From: Gigantopelta aegis
Taxonomy: Eukaryota; Mollusca; Gastropoda; Neomphalida; Peltospiridae
DNA length: 64,000 bases
NCBI RefSeq assembly: GCF_016097555.1
Contig: NC_054701.1
Location: forward strand, 59,269,037 to 59,333,036
Direction of reading: 5' to 3'
In this document: in pieces, positions 63,444-64,000 of the stretch
How the letters are laid out: the number at the start of each line of letters is the position of its first letter
Numbering within the stretch: position 1 is the stretch's first letter
The notes under the pieces: generated by a model
The model's input: only the letters and a program-made list of their open reading frames with translations
Told to the model about the DNA's origin: nothing
Database searches by the model: none
Position numbers and translations under genes: made by a program

Positions 63444-64000
63444 ATAATAGTCTGAGTGTTTTGCTTAATTGATATTTTCTTTCCGTGGCCTGTACCTGTG
63501 GTTCTTGATTGGCAGGTGTATATTTAGATGGTCTCTAGACACACTAAAAAGACGTGCCTCTTTTATTAAGATACAGGGTATTGTGTGGTAACTTCAAATC
63601 GTAATGGACTTTACCAGCTTTATTACTGTAAGTAATTCTGTAAAACCCTTGATTAAGTAGACTTTCCCATCTAAAATCACAAAACTTACCAATTACATAG
63701 TCCCAGAGAAAAGAAAATTATCACTTGGGTATTGTGAGTGGTCGTTTTTGCTCGAACGTATCCTACCAATAGGTCTAATAATATGCATTTTTTCTTCAGA
63801 TTATTTAAAAGAAAAAATACTGTAACTCCATTTCGTTATATTGATGCAAATTGAAATACATTTAGTTAAATAGGTTATTATACTATTAAGTCATTTATGT
63901 TGTTTTACAAGTCAGGTTGAAGAAAGCGAAGCGCCTTGTCGTAAATTAGAACATTTGTTTACACTGTGCATACTAGACAAGTTGGACCTGAGCTGACGTC
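63444..64000. other. PP1 intron 1, right edge of window
   Basis: Possibly a continuation of the repeat whose arms form the inverted pair ('ggcaggtgtatatttagatg' and 'gtctctagacacac' look repeat-like). No exon was recognised. Confidence 0.35.

Overview
The window looks like nuclear DNA of a mollusc, most likely a marine gastropod. It is AT-rich and intron-dominated, and it is full of tRNA-derived SINEs whose 'TAGCCCAGTGG' box-A heads and 'CGGCCTCGGTGG' heads are familiar from mollusc genomes. It also holds many short terminal-inverted-repeat DNA elements and several minisatellites. No bacterial, organellar or RNA genes were found. The taxon call is inference from repeat style; no species is claimed.

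Two host genes are supported. (1) A large multi-exon gene on the minus strand (exons between 49633 and 6138) encodes an ankyrin-repeat protein of at least about 1,025 residues. A helical N-terminal segment precedes eight to nine ankyrin repeats, then a long disordered tail rich in Pro, Gln, Lys, Arg and Ser. I could place fifteen exons (called A to O, 5' to 3'). Every junction from A to N matches in phase, which is strong support for the model. The 5'-most exon(s) were not found. The overall style recalls inversin- and ANKRD55-like proteins, but I do not recognise the exact family. (2) On the plus strand at 57906-57963 sits the first coding exon of a serine/threonine protein phosphatase PP1 catalytic subunit, with the phase-1 intron I recall for PP1 genes. 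The rest of that gene lies beyond the window. The two genes point away from each other.

Layout: 1-6.1 kb is downstream flank with several DNA-element relics. From 6.1 to 49.6 kb is the ankyrin gene, whose introns carry five tandem arrays (units of 39, 65, 61, 50 and 31 bp), SINEs, MITEs, a retroelement relic (17.3-18.8 kb) and a 3-kb direct segmental duplication (41.5-48.1 kb). From 49.6 to 57.6 kb is the interval between the genes, with SINEs and DNA elements only. From 57.6 to 64 kb is the PP1 promoter, exon 1 and intron 1, which contains a hAT relic with a perfect 8-bp target duplication, a second inverted-repeat element, a LINE reverse-transcriptase remnant and a large inverted repeat.

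The most unusual theme is repeated contact between repeats and splice sites of the ankyrin gene. An 18-copy 65-bp array is an amplification of exon M's own 3' splice site. About 60 bp around exon D's acceptor reappears inside a MITE two introns away. A SINE ends about ten bases upstream of exon B's acceptor. A 61-bp array with acceptor-like units starts about 20 bases past exon J's donor. In addition, a 37-nt exon (N) that is not a multiple of three would switch the protein between two C-termini.
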